Below, one piece after another: positions 5,599-12,647 of a stretch of DNA of 14,006 nucleotides. Source of the DNA: Tessaracoccus flavescens (GTDB taxonomy: Bacteria > Actinomycetota > Actinomycetes > Propionibacteriales > Propionibacteriaceae); the NCBI GenBank assembly GCA_020741375.1, contig DYZF01000044.1, positions 1 through 14,006 on the forward strand. The letters run 5' to 3'. Made by a program: the position numbers and the translations under genes. The notes under the pieces are model-generated. The model was not told the origin of the DNA, ran no database searches, and saw nothing but the letters and a program-made list of their open reading frames with translations. The first letter of the stretch is position 1. Every line of letters begins with the position of its first letter.

Positions 5599-6453
5599 CT
5601 ACCCCACCGGCAACTGGGCGGCTATCGCGGCGAACTCGCTGACACCGAGCATCTCGCCGCGCAGCTGCGGATCGATGCCCGCCGCCTCGATGGCCGACGA
5701 CGCCGCGGCGGCCGATCCGAAGAGCCCGGCCAACGCCGCACGGAGCATCTTGCGCCGCTGAGCGAAGGCTGCGTCGATCACCGCGAAGGTGGCCTCACGC
5801 GTGGCCGATGTCTCCGGGGCTGGACGGCGAGTGATCCGCACCAAGCCGGAATCGACGTTGGGAACCGGCCAGAACACCTTCGGGGGCACCTTCCCCACGA
5901 GCGCGGTCTCCGCGTACCAGGCCGCCTTGGCGCTCGGGACGCCGTAGATCTTGCTGCCGGGGGCAGCGACCAGACGATCGGCCACCTCGAGCTGCACCAT
6001 GACGAGCCCGCGATCCCACTCGGGGAAAAGCTCCAGCATGCGGAGCAGGACGGGGACGGAGACGTTGTACGGCAGGTTCGCGACCAGCGCCGTCGGCGTC
6101 ACCGGCAGCGAGTCCACCTGCAGGGCGTCGGCGCCCACGACGTGCAGCCGCTGCGCCGCGCCGTCGCCCAACTGCTCGCGCGTGGTGCGCTCCAAGCGTT
6201 GGGCCAGCCGGTTCTCGATCTCGACGGCGACCACGCTCGCGCCAGTCTCCAGCAGACCCAGCGTCAGCGACCCGAGCCCCGGCCCGATCTCCAGGACGAC
6301 GTCGTCGGCCGTGATGCCGGAGAGCGCGACGATCCGGCGGACGGTGTTGCCGTCGACGACGAAGTTCTGGCCGCGCTGCTTGGTCGGCTTGAGATCCAGC
6401 TCAGCGGAGATCCGCCGCACCGAGTTGGGATTGAGCAACCCGAGCTCGCTCAT
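5599..6453 (-). CDS. rsmA: 16S rRNA (adenine1518-N6/adenine1519-N6)-dimethyltransferase
   Basis: A 284-residue Rossmann-fold methyltransferase (KsgA) that dimethylates two adjacent adenosines in the 3' hairpin of 16S rRNA late in small-subunit assembly. Motifs in order are KQRGQNF (25-31), the SAM-binding EIGPGLG (55-61), the acidic VEIE (77-80), the catalytic NLPY (126-129), and the C-terminal FAQRRKMLRAAL. The ATG at 6453 is chosen because the frame upstream is the tatD coding region, homology starts here, and GGGGA lies 5 nt before it. The start overlaps the tatD stop as ATGA. In many actinobacteria an rpf gene separates tatD from rsmA; here the two are fused tightly and rpf is absent. Confidence 0.97.
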   Translation of the reverse strand: MSELGLLNPNSVRRISAELDLKPTKQRGQNFVVDGNTVRRIVALSGITADDVVLEIGPGLGSLTLGLLETGASVVAVEIENRLAQRLERTTREQLGDGAAQRLHVVGADALQVDSLPVTPTALVANLPYNVSVPVLLRMLELFPEWDRGLVMVQLEVADRLVAAPGSKIYGVPSAKAAWYAETALVGKVPPKVFWPVPNVDSGLVRITRRPAPETSATREATFAVIDAAFAQRRKMLRAALAGLFGSAAAASSAIEAAGIDPQLRGEMLGVSEFAAIAAQLPVG

Positions 6454-7301
6454 GCCTGTCCCCATTCGCCGTAGGCCGCGAACGTGTTCGCGATGATCTG
6501 ATCGCAGAACCGGCCCAACTCCACGTCGAGCAGTTCGGCCAAGAAACGGACGGTGTGCGGCAGGAGGTACGGAGCGTTCGGCTTGCCCCGCTCGGGCTTC
6601 GGCGTCAGGTACGGCGCGTCGGTCTCCACCAGGATCCGCTCCAGCGACGTCGCCAACGCGGCCTCGCGCAGGGCATCGGCGGTACCGAAGGTCACTACGC
6701 CCGGGAAGGAGAGGTAGGCCCCGCGCTGCAAACACCGGGCCGCGAACGCCGCGTCGCCGGAGAAGCAATGCATGACCACCCGGTCTGGCACGCCCTCGTC
6801 GTCGAGCACGCGGAGAATGTCGTCGTGGGCGTCGCGATCGTGGATCACCAGCGTCTTGTCGTGCGCCTTCGCCCAGCCGATGTGGCGGCGGAAGGAGAGC
6901 TCCTGGATCTCGCGGCCCCTGCCCTCGGCGGTGCGGTAGTAATCGAGCCCCGTCTCACCGACGGCGACCACACCCGGCCGCGATACCAGCGCCTCCAGCT
7001 CAACCAACGCCTGCTCCAGCGCCTCATCCCCCTCGCGTTCGGCCAGCCGCGCCGCGTCGTTCGGATGCATGGCCACGGCCGCACCGACGGAGGGCTCGCG
7101 CTGCGCCAACTCGACGGCGGCCACCGACGACGGCACGTCGCACCCCACATCGATCACGTGCGTGACCCCCACCTCGCGGGCCAGCCGCAACGATGCGTCG
7201 ACGGCGAGCCCCGAGTAGTCCTGCGTGGAGAAGAGGTGAGTGTGGTTGTCGATGACCGGCCGCGGAAGGGGCTGCGGCTGGGGCGGCAGGGTGTCGGTCA
7301 C
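6450..7301 (-). CDS. tatD: TatD family metal-dependent hydrolase (DNase)
   Basis: A 283-residue TIM-barrel amidohydrolase-like enzyme. The metal site is complete: HTH (His20, His22) after the first strand, Glu116 in GETGLDYY, His154 in VIHDRDAHDD, His178 in MHCFSG, and Asp228 in ETDAPYL. TatD proteins are Mg-dependent 3'-5' DNases acting in the cytoplasm; the exact substrate is not shown by sequence. The GTG at 7301 is preferred to upstream starts because AAGGAG lies 5 nt before it and an open frame further upstream is a shadow of rsmI. The start overlaps the rsmI stop (GTGA), and the stop overlaps the rsmA start (ATGA), so translation is likely coupled on both sides. Confidence 0.94.
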   Translation of the reverse strand: MTDTLPPQPQPLPRPVIDNHTHLFSTQDYSGLAVDASLRLAREVGVTHVIDVGCDVPSSVAAVELAQREPSVGAAVAMHPNDAARLAEREGDEALEQALVELEALVSRPGVVAVGETGLDYYRTAEGRGREIQELSFRRHIGWAKAHDKTLVIHDRDAHDDILRVLDDEGVPDRVVMHCFSGDAAFAARCLQRGAYLSFPGVVTFGTADALREAALATSLERILVETDAPYLTPKPERGKPNAPYLLPHTVRFLAELLDVELGRFCDQIIANTFAAYGEWGQA

Positions 7302-8146
7302 TTCTTCTCCTTGTCGGCCAGCGCGGCCGAGTACAGCTCTTTGCGGTTCGCTCCGGTTGCCTTGGCGACGTCGGCGACCGCTGCAGACAGTTTGGCACCA
7401 CCGGCCATGGCTTGCCGCACCAGCGCCAGCGCATCGTCGGCGGTGGTGACGGCGGGCTCGGCTCCGGCGATCACGACGGTGACCTCGCCGCGGACGCCGT
7501 CGGCGGCCCACTGTGCCAGCTCGGCCAGCGGTCCACGGACGACCTCTTCGTAGGGCTTGGTCAGCTCGCGGCAGATGGCTCCTCGGCGGTCTTCGCCCAA
7601 CTCGCGGGCGGCGTCGGTGAGGAAATCCGCCAACCGGTGCGGGGCCTCGAAGAACACCATCGTGCGCTCCTCTGCGGCCAGCCCGGCGAGGCGGCGGCCC
7701 CGCTCCCCCGCCTTCCGCGGGAGGAATCCCTCGAAGCAGAACCGATCGACGGGCAGCCCCGAGACCGCGAGCGCAGTCAGCACGGCCGAAGGTCCGGGGA
7801 CGGCGGTGACGCGCAGGCCGGCGTCGACGCACGCGACGACGAGCCGGTAGCCCGGGTCCGACACAGACGGCATGCCCGCGTCCGTGACCAGCACGACGCG
7901 CTGACCGTCGGCGACGGCGTCGACCAGCTCGGCCGTGCGGGACGCCTCGTTGCCCTCGAAGTAGCTCACGATGCGCGCCGTCGGCTCGACCCCGAGCCGC
8001 TTGGTGAGCGTGATGAACCGCCGGGTGTCCTCCGCCGCGATCACGTCGGCCGACGCGAGTGCGTCACGAAGGGTTTGGCTCGCGTCGTCCGAGGAACCGA
8101 TGGGGGTTCCCGCGAGGATCAACGCTCCGTTCGGCAGGGGGTTCAT
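7298..8146 (-). CDS. rsmI: 16S rRNA (cytidine1402-2'-O)-methyltransferase
   Basis: A 282-residue tetrapyrrole-methylase-fold enzyme that, with RsmH, modifies C1402 in the decoding centre of 16S rRNA. Visible family motifs are AGTPIG (12-17), AEDTR (38-42), VTDAGMPSVSDPG (87-99), PGPSA (117-121), EGFLPRK (139-145) and FFEAPHR. The C-terminal 55 residues form the usual helical tail and end in a Lys/Glu-rich stretch. The ATG at 8146 is preceded by no ribosome binding site but by TAGGCT 6 nt upstream, which fits a leaderless start. It is the first gene of the minus-strand operon and diverges from the mannosyltransferase, the same pairing as Rv1003/Rv1002c in Mycobacterium tuberculosis. Confidence 0.96.
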   Translation of the reverse strand: MNPLPNGALILAGTPIGSSDDASQTLRDALASADVIAAEDTRRFITLTKRLGVEPTARIVSYFEGNEASRTAELVDAVADGQRVVLVTDAGMPSVSDPGYRLVVACVDAGLRVTAVPGPSAVLTALAVSGLPVDRFCFEGFLPRKAGERGRRLAGLAAEERTMVFFEAPHRLADFLTDAARELGEDRRGAICRELTKPYEEVVRGPLAELAQWAADGVRGEVTVVIAGAEPAVTTADDALALVRQAMAGGAKLSAAVADVAKATGANRKELYSAALADKEKK

Positions 8147-8152
8147 GGGTTC

Positions 8153-8158
8153 AGCCTA
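8153..8158 (-). promoter_or_regulatory. -10 box (TAGGCT) of the rsmI operon, leaderless
   Basis: On the minus strand TAGGCT (TANNNT type) ends 6 nt before the ATG of rsmI, which puts the transcription start at the start codon. It overlaps by two bases the -10 box of the divergent gene. No recognisable -35 box is seen. Confidence 0.55.
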
Positions 8159-8162
8159 TGAT
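8157..8162 (+). promoter_or_regulatory. -10 box (TATGAT) of the mannosyltransferase gene, leaderless
   Basis: TATGAT differs from the TATAAT consensus at one base and lies 7 nt before the GTG at 8170. This favours that GTG over ATG codons at 8158 or 8161, which lie within the promoter itself. It shares bases 8157-8158 with the rsmI -10 box, so the two promoters should compete for polymerase. I see no -35 box. Confidence 0.6.
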
Positions 8163-8169
8163 GCTTCTT

Positions 8170-9732
8170 GTGCTGACGACCCACCAGGCGCTCGACGACG
8201 GCCGACTCCGGGATCGGACGGCCGGTTGGGTGACCACGATCACCATCACCGCGATGGCGTTTGCGCTGCGCATCTGGAACGTCGGCTTCCCCAACAAGAT
8301 CCTCTTCGACGAGACCTATTACGCGAAGGAAGCGTGGGGCATCCTCCACTCCGGCTACGAGCGGAAGTGGACCGACGGCAAGGAATCCAACCCACAGATC
8401 GCCCAGGGCGACCTCTCCGGTTTCTTGGAGGATCCCGCCTACGTCGTCCATCCGCCGCTGGGCAAGCAGCTGATCGCCGTCGGCGAATCCATGTTCGGCA
8501 TGAACGGCTTCGGCTGGCGCTTCGCGTCGGTGATCTTCGGCACGCTGTTGGTCTTCTTCACCATCCGACTCGCCCGACGGCTGTCGCGCTCGACGCTCGT
8601 CGGCGCGATCGCCGGCATTCTGCTCACCTTCGACGGCTTGGCGTTCGTCATGAGCCGGTTGGCTCTGCTCGACATCTTCCAAGCGACGTTCACAGTGGCG
8701 GCCGTCAGCGCTATCGTGGCCGACCGCGACTGGTTCCGCCACAAACTGGCCGACCATCTGCGCAAGCACAACCTGAACGATCTCGGCGGCTCCTTCGGCC
8801 CCGTCATGCTCTGGCGCCCGTGGCGGATCCTGGCGGGCCTGCTGCTGGGCGCCGCGGTCGCGGTGAAGTGGAATTCGCTGTTCGTGATCGCCGTGTTCGG
8901 CCTCACCGTCGTCGCGTGGGATCTGGGTGCGCGGCGCCTCGCCGGTGCGGGGTCCAAGAGTTGGTGGTCGATCCTCGCCGACGGCGTCCCTGCCTTCGTC
9001 CAGTTGGTCGTCCTCGCGGTGCCGGTCTACATGGCCTCGTGGTTGGGATGGATCACGACGTCGGGCGGCTACTACCGCGATTGGGGCCAAAACAACCCCG
9101 AGGAACCACTCGTGAGGTTCTTCGGTGAGGCCTGGGGATCGCTCATCTACTACCACCAGAAGATGTACGGCTTCCACACCGGCAACCAGATGATGGTGGA
9201 GGCGGAGCACCCGTACGAAGCGCACCCCGCCGGCTGGCTGTTCATGATCCGGCCCATCGGCATCGAGGCCGTCAACGACATCCAGCCAGGCGAGGAGGGA
9301 TGCGACGCCGTCGGCACCACCTGCCTGCAGGTGATCTCCGGCCTCGGCACCCCGACGCTGTGGTGGGCCGCGGCCATCGCCATCGGCGCAGCGGTTGTGT
9401 GGTGGCTGATCGGGCGCGACTGGCGCTTCTCCGTGCCGCTGCTGGCGATCGCCTCCACGTGGATCCCGTGGTTCCGCTACGCCGACCGCCCGCTGTTCTT
9501 CTTCTACGCCATCATGATCATCCCGTTCAGTTCGATCATCTTGGCGATGGCGCTGGGCAAGATCCTCGGCCCGGCGGATCATCCCAAGCGTCGGAAGCGG
9601 GCGATGATCGTGGGCATCATCATCGCGCTCATCATCGCCACGTTCGCTTTCTTCTACCCCGTCTACACCGCCGAGACGATGTCGCGGCCGGCGTGGCTGA
9701 TGCGGATGTGGCTGGGGAACCTCTGGATCTAA
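8170..9732 (+). CDS. pmt: Protein O-mannosyltransferase (PMT family)
   Basis: A polytopic membrane glycosyltransferase of about 520 residues (family GT39) that transfers mannose from polyprenyl-phosphate-mannose to Ser/Thr of exported proteins on the outer face of the membrane. The first loop after transmembrane helix 1 carries the catalytic acidic pair in LFDETYYAKEAW (Asp47-Glu48 from this start), followed by HPPLGK (from residue 94), the RLALLDIFQ segment, and VKWNS. The C-terminus has the four-helix PMT_4TMC domain after YYHQKMYGFHTG. The gene diverges from rsmI, as Rv1002c does in M. tuberculosis. Start choice: GTG 8170 because TATGAT lies 7 nt upstream and no Shine-Dalgarno sequence is present; ATG 8158 or 8161 would add three or four residues. 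It ends 9 bp from the convergent oxidoreductase gene. Confidence 0.93.
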   Translation: MLTTHQALDDGRLRDRTAGWVTTITITAMAFALRIWNVGFPNKILFDETYYAKEAWGILHSGYERKWTDGKESNPQIAQGDLSGFLEDPAYVVHPPLGKQLIAVGESMFGMNGFGWRFASVIFGTLLVFFTIRLARRLSRSTLVGAIAGILLTFDGLAFVMSRLALLDIFQATFTVAAVSAIVADRDWFRHKLADHLRKHNLNDLGGSFGPVMLWRPWRILAGLLLGAAVAVKWNSLFVIAVFGLTVVAWDLGARRLAGAGSKSWWSILADGVPAFVQLVVLAVPVYMASWLGWITTSGGYYRDWGQNNPEEPLVRFFGEAWGSLIYYHQKMYGFHTGNQMMVEAEHPYEAHPAGWLFMIRPIGIEAVNDIQPGEEGCDAVGTTCLQVISGLGTPTLWWAAAIAIGAAVVWWLIGRDWRFSVPLLAIASTWIPWFRYADRPLFFFYAIMIIPFSSIILAMALGKILGPADHPKRRKRAMIVGIIIALIIATFAFFYPVYTAETMSRPAWLMRMWLGNLWI

Positions 9733-9741
9733 CCCGCCGGT

Positions 9742-10818
9742 TCAGCGACGCCGCAGCAACCGCGAGCCGTAGGCCCGGAGCTTGTTGAGCGGCGGCAGCT
9801 GGTTGGCGGAGCCCTCCTGGCCCATGAGCAGGTGCGCCAGGTAGTAGCCGCTGGCGGTGCCGTTCATCAGTTCACCGCGACCGTTGCCACGCGCGTAGTA
9901 GCCACCCGGGATCGCGGAGGCGCCGACGACGGGGCGCCCGTGGTCGCTCGGGTCGATGGCGAGGCGGCCCGGCTCCGTGTCGGTGCCGCCCAGACGGTTC
10001 GCAGCCCACTGCTCCAGTTCGTCGACGGCCCGATCAATCCCCGACAGCGACACCTTCTGGCCCAGAACCAAGGCGCGTCCCTCGCCGATGGGCCGCAGCA
10101 TCCAGGCGGCGCCGTCGGCCCGAAGCGTGACATCGCGCACCGGCTTGCGCGGCGTGAACCGCACAGCGGCCACCCACTGCGCCGGCCCGACGCGTGCCGT
10201 GCGGCCCCAGGGGCTGACGCCGAGGGTGTCGATGATCGCGGCACCGCTGAGCGAGCCGAGATCCGCCGCGAACGCCAAGTTGTTGCGGAACCACACCTTG
10301 GTGGCGCCCTCGCGCCGGGTCAGCCGCGCGACCGTGACCCCGTGCACCACCTTGGCCCCGGCCGACACCGCGGAGGCCCGGAGCGCTTCGGCGTAGACAG
10401 CGGGCTCGACGGCGACCGCGTCGGTCAGCAGGGCGGCGCCGTCGGGCGAGATGAGCAGGTCTGCAGTGGCACCCTCGTCGCGGTAGATCTTCAGCAGCGC
10501 GCGCGTCTCCGCCTCGTCCCCACCCGGCAGCGAAAGATCGCGCAGCTTGATGGGCTGATGGCTGGGCAGGATCTGGCGGATCTCCTCAATGGAGGCCAGA
10601 TTGCGGCGGATGTGTTCCCGCGCCGGCTCCACGCCGTAATGGTTGGCCATGTTGACGATCGTCGACGCGTGGCCCGGCGCCGCGACCCCGTGGCCGATGG
10701 CTGCGCTGCGGCCTTCAAGGTTGGGATCCAGCACCACCACGTCGTAGCCCTCGGACGCGACCATCCGTGCCACGGTCAGCCCCGCGACTGTTGCCCCCAA
10801 AACCACGACGTCGTGCAT
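9742..10818 (-). CDS. FAD-dependent oxidoreductase (DAO-like fold)
   Basis: A 358-residue cytoplasmic flavoprotein. The N-terminus is a Rossmann dinucleotide-binding fold: VVVLGATVAGLTVARMVAS, then VVVLDPN, whose Asp would bind the FAD ribose. The central glycine of the usual GxGxxG is Thr (Gly8-x-Thr10-x-x-Gly13), a departure seen in some members. Later segments fit the D-amino-acid-oxidase/GlpD-like group: VEPAVYAEALRASAVSAGAKVVHGVTV (the substrate-domain entry), AAIIDTLG, and the C-terminal HGRPVVGASAIPGGYYARGNGRGELMNG, which closes over FAD. The substrate is unknown. The ATG at 10818 has TAGGGT 6 nt upstream, so it is probably leaderless. It converges on the mannosyltransferase gene with a 9-bp gap and diverges from the uracil permease. 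Confidence 0.85.
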   Translation of the reverse strand: MHDVVVLGATVAGLTVARMVASEGYDVVVLDPNLEGRSAAIGHGVAAPGHASTIVNMANHYGVEPAREHIRRNLASIEEIRQILPSHQPIKLRDLSLPGGDEAETRALLKIYRDEGATADLLISPDGAALLTDAVAVEPAVYAEALRASAVSAGAKVVHGVTVARLTRREGATKVWFRNNLAFAADLGSLSGAAIIDTLGVSPWGRTARVGPAQWVAAVRFTPRKPVRDVTLRADGAAWMLRPIGEGRALVLGQKVSLSGIDRAVDELEQWAANRLGGTDTEPGRLAIDPSDHGRPVVGASAIPGGYYARGNGRGELMNGTASGYYLAHLLMGQEGSANQLPPLNKLRAYGSRLLRRR

Positions 10819-10824
10819 ACGTCC

Positions 10825-10830
10825 ACCCTA
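10825..10830 (-). promoter_or_regulatory. -10 box (TAGGGT) of the FAD oxidoreductase, leaderless
   Basis: On the minus strand TAGGGT is followed by 6 nt (GGACGT) and then the ATG at 10818. The spacing places transcription start on the start codon, and no Shine-Dalgarno sequence is present. No -35 box is evident. Confidence 0.55.
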
Positions 10831-10853
10831 ACTGGGCGCTTCGGGCTGGGCAC

Positions 10854-10884
10854 TAGACACGGCGGCCAATGGGCGCAGTAGCAT
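10854..10884 (+). promoter_or_regulatory. Promoter of the uracil permease gene
   Basis: TAGACA (10854-10859) matches TTGACA at five of six positions, and TAGCAT (10879-10884) fits the TANNNT -10 pattern, with a 19-bp spacer. Transcription would begin near 10891. GAAAGGA (10894-10900) then lies 9 nt before the ATG at 10910, so this gene has a conventional short leader. I see no attenuator, PyrR-binding fold or riboswitch. Confidence 0.45.
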
Positions 10885-10909
10885 TCCCGCGACGAAAGGA
10901 AAACACTCC

Positions 10910-12343
10910 ATGTGGACGCTGCATAACAACGGGATTCTGGAACCAGACGCGGTCGTGAAGCCCACCGAACGCCTCAGCTGGGGCCGCACCATCGGGCTCG
11001 GCGCCCAGCACGTCGTCGCGATGTTCGGCGCCACCTTCGTTTTTCCGCTCCTCATGGGGCTCAATCCGCAGCTCGCGGTGATGATGTCTGGCGTCGCCAC
11101 GCTCATCTTTCTGTTCGTCGTCAAGCACCGCGTGCCCAGCTACCTCGGCTCGTCGGCGTCCTTCGTCGGTGTCGCGACCGCCGTCTACTCGGCGGGAGGC
11201 AACCCGGCCACCCTGACGGGCGCGTTGTTCGTCGTCGGGCTCACGCTGTTCATGGTGGGCCTCATCATCCACTTCGCCGGCTCGCGCGTGATCCACAAGG
11301 CGCTGCCGCCCGTGGTGACTGGCGCCGTCGTCATGCTGATCGGCTTCAACCTCGCTCCCGTGGTGGCCACCGTGTACTTCCCGGTGGACCCGTGGCTGGC
11401 GTTCGTCGTCATGCTGATCGTCGTCGCGCTGTCGATCGGTCTGCGGGGATTCCTCGGCCGCATCGCCATCTTCCTCTCGCTGGTCATCGGCTATGCGCTC
11501 AGCTGGGCGGTGGACTTGGTGGCCGGCCCCATGATGAAGCCCAACGCCGACGGCGTCCTCGAGCCCGTGCTGCGCGTCAACTGGGACAATGTTGCGAAGG
11601 CCGACTGGTTCGGCCTGCCTCCCGTCACCGACCTCGCCAACTGGGCCTACGGCGCCACTGACAACGTCGTCGGCTTCCACCTGCCCCAGTTCTCGCTGGG
11701 CGCGATCATCGTCGCGCTGCCCGTCGTCATCGCCCTGATCGCCGAGAACGCCGGCCACGTGAAGGCCGTCGCTGAGATGACCAAGGACGATCTCGATCCG
11801 CTGATGGGCAAGGCCATCGCCGCCGACGGCGCCACCTCGATGCTCGCCACGCTCGCCGGTGCAGGCCCCACCACCACCTACGCCGAGAATATCGGCGTCA
11901 TGGCTGCCTCCCGCGTGTACTCCACCGCCGCGTACGTCGTGGCGGCCGTGGTCGCGATCCTGTTCGGCTTCTCGCCCAAGTTCGGCGCCGTCATCTCCGC
12001 GACACCGTCGGCCGTCCTCGGCGGCATCACCGTCGTGCTCTACGGCATGATCGGCCTGCTCGGCGCGAAGATCTGGAAAGAGAACAACGTCGATTTCGGC
12101 AACCCGCTGAACCTCATCCCGGCCGCGGCGGGCATCATCATCGGCATCGGTAATGTGTCGGTCCCGATCAGCGACGAGTTCGATCTCGGCGGCATCGCTC
12201 TCGGCACCATCGTCACGATCGGCGTCTACCACCTCGCCCGTCTCATCGCTCCGCGTCAGATGCGGGAGGAGGCCGATGGCGCCTCGCTCATCTACGACGC
12301 ACCCGGCATCTACACCGAGGACGAAACGGACCCGCAGCGTTAA
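10910..12343 (+). CDS. Uracil/xanthine permease, NCS2 family (UraA-like)
   Basis: A 477-residue nucleobase:proton symporter of the NCS2 family in the cytoplasmic membrane. The N-terminus has the family's LSWGRTIGLGAQHVVAMFGATFVFP. The substrate-site segments match the uracil branch: LIAENAGHVKAV, with Glu279 and His283 at the positions of E. coli UraA Glu241 and His245, and PTTTYAENIGVMAASRVYS, with Glu326 at the position of UraA Glu290. The next helix reads AVLGGITVVLYGMIGLLG. I therefore favour uracil as substrate, though xanthine cannot be excluded by reading alone. A soluble-looking insert (about residues 208-262) between helices and a hydrophilic tail make it longer than UraA (429). It has its own promoter and is divergent from the FAD oxidoreductase. 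Confidence 0.92.
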   Translation: MWTLHNNGILEPDAVVKPTERLSWGRTIGLGAQHVVAMFGATFVFPLLMGLNPQLAVMMSGVATLIFLFVVKHRVPSYLGSSASFVGVATAVYSAGGNPATLTGALFVVGLTLFMVGLIIHFAGSRVIHKALPPVVTGAVVMLIGFNLAPVVATVYFPVDPWLAFVVMLIVVALSIGLRGFLGRIAIFLSLVIGYALSWAVDLVAGPMMKPNADGVLEPVLRVNWDNVAKADWFGLPPVTDLANWAYGATDNVVGFHLPQFSLGAIIVALPVVIALIAENAGHVKAVAEMTKDDLDPLMGKAIAADGATSMLATLAGAGPTTTYAENIGVMAASRVYSTAAYVVAAVVAILFGFSPKFGAVISATPSAVLGGITVVLYGMIGLLGAKIWKENNVDFGNPLNLIPAAAGIIIGIGNVSVPISDEFDLGGIALGTIVTIGVYHLARLIAPRQMREEADGASLIYDAPGIYTEDETDPQR

Positions 12344-12351
12344 ACCCTGCC

Positions 12352-12367
12352 ACGGAGCGCTCTCCGT
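12352..12367 (+). terminator. Weak hairpin after the permease gene
   Basis: ACGGAG (12352-12357) and CTCCGT (12362-12367) form a 6-bp stem with a 4-nt loop, starting 9 bp after the permease stop. It is followed by CAAAAATA rather than a T-run, so it would be at most a weak terminator. It lies just before the regulatory region of the next unit. Confidence 0.35.
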
Positions 12368-12376
12368 CAAAAATAC

Positions 12377-12423
12377 TTGACATATGTCTTGCATTCCTGA
12401 CTTCATGTCGCTTATAGTTGACA
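12377..12423. promoter_or_regulatory. TGAC repeats spaced about 20 bp over the XRE promoter
   Basis: TTGACATATGTC (12377-12388), CTGACTTCATGTC (12397/12398-12409) and TTGACA (12418-12423) are phased at about 20-21 bp, two helical turns. The first contains the perfect palindrome GACATATGTC (12379-12388); the second is an imperfect version, GAC-TTCAT-GTC. They flank and overlap the -35/-10 region of the XRE gene, where autorepressor sites are expected. That the XRE protein binds them is inference. Confidence 0.5.
12389..12418 (+). promoter_or_regulatory. Promoter of the XRE-membrane protein unit
   Basis: TATAGT (12413-12418) matches TATAAT at five of six positions. TTGCAT (12389-12394), 18 bp upstream, is a partial -35 box. 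A better -35 sequence, TTGACA at 12377, has no -10 box at proper distance. Transcription would start near 12425, giving a leader of about 15 nt that holds AAGGAGG (12426-12432). Confidence 0.6.
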
Positions 12424-12439
12424 CCAAGGAGGCGTGGAG

Positions 12440-12646
12440 ATGTCACTGAACAAGCAGATGCGGTTGGCTCGAATGAGCTTGGACCTCACCCAAGCGGAAC
12501 TGGCCAAGATCGTGGGCGTTTCACGGCAGACCATTTCGATGGTCGAGGCCGGCGACCACAACCCAACGCTCAAGCTGTGCATCGACATCTGCAAGGCCCT
12601 CCACACGGACCTCAACTCCCTGTTCTGGGAAGAAAGCAGCAACTGA
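12440..12646 (+). CDS. Small XRE-family transcriptional regulator
   Basis: A 68-residue protein that is essentially one lambda-repressor-like helix-turn-helix (residues 4-60): LARMSLDLTQAELAKIVGVSRQTISMVEAGDHNPTLKLCIDIC, with the Thr-Gln-x-Glu-Leu first helix and the Ser-Arg-Gln-Thr-Ile recognition helix. The ending LFWEES is typical of the short YgzD-like group. ATG 12440 is preferred to GTG 12434 because AAGGAGG lies 7 nt before the ATG but only 1 nt before the GTG. The stop is separated by one base from the next gene, so the two are co-expressed. Pairs of a short XRE protein and a small multi-helix membrane protein are common in Gram-positive bacteria; their function is mostly unknown. Autoregulation through the upstream repeats is likely. 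Confidence 0.93.
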   Translation: MSLNKQMRLARMSLDLTQAELAKIVGVSRQTISMVEAGDHNPTLKLCIDICKALHTDLNSLFWEESSN

Positions 12647-12647
12647 C

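Noticed and set aside
8143..9582. 479-residue minus-strand frame opposite the mannosyltransferase
   Set aside because: It is an antisense shadow of the same kind; no start signal or family motif, while the plus strand carries PMT motifs.
9718..9743. GAACC...GGTTC inverted repeat between the mannosyltransferase and oxidoreductase genes
   Set aside because: Only 5 bp of stem with a 16-nt loop, no T-run, and it overlaps both coding ends; not enough to call a terminator.
10819..10909. Possible pyrimidine-responsive leader or riboswitch before the uracil permease
   Set aside because: The leader after the inferred transcription start is only about 20 nt and shows no hairpin or PyrR-type loop.
10853..12427. 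524-residue minus-strand frame rich in Asp, Glu, Arg and His
   Set aside because: It is antisense to the permease. Its composition (DDD/HHQ/EDG runs) is typical of the reverse reading of GC-rich membrane genes, and the plus strand carries the NCS2 active-site motifs.
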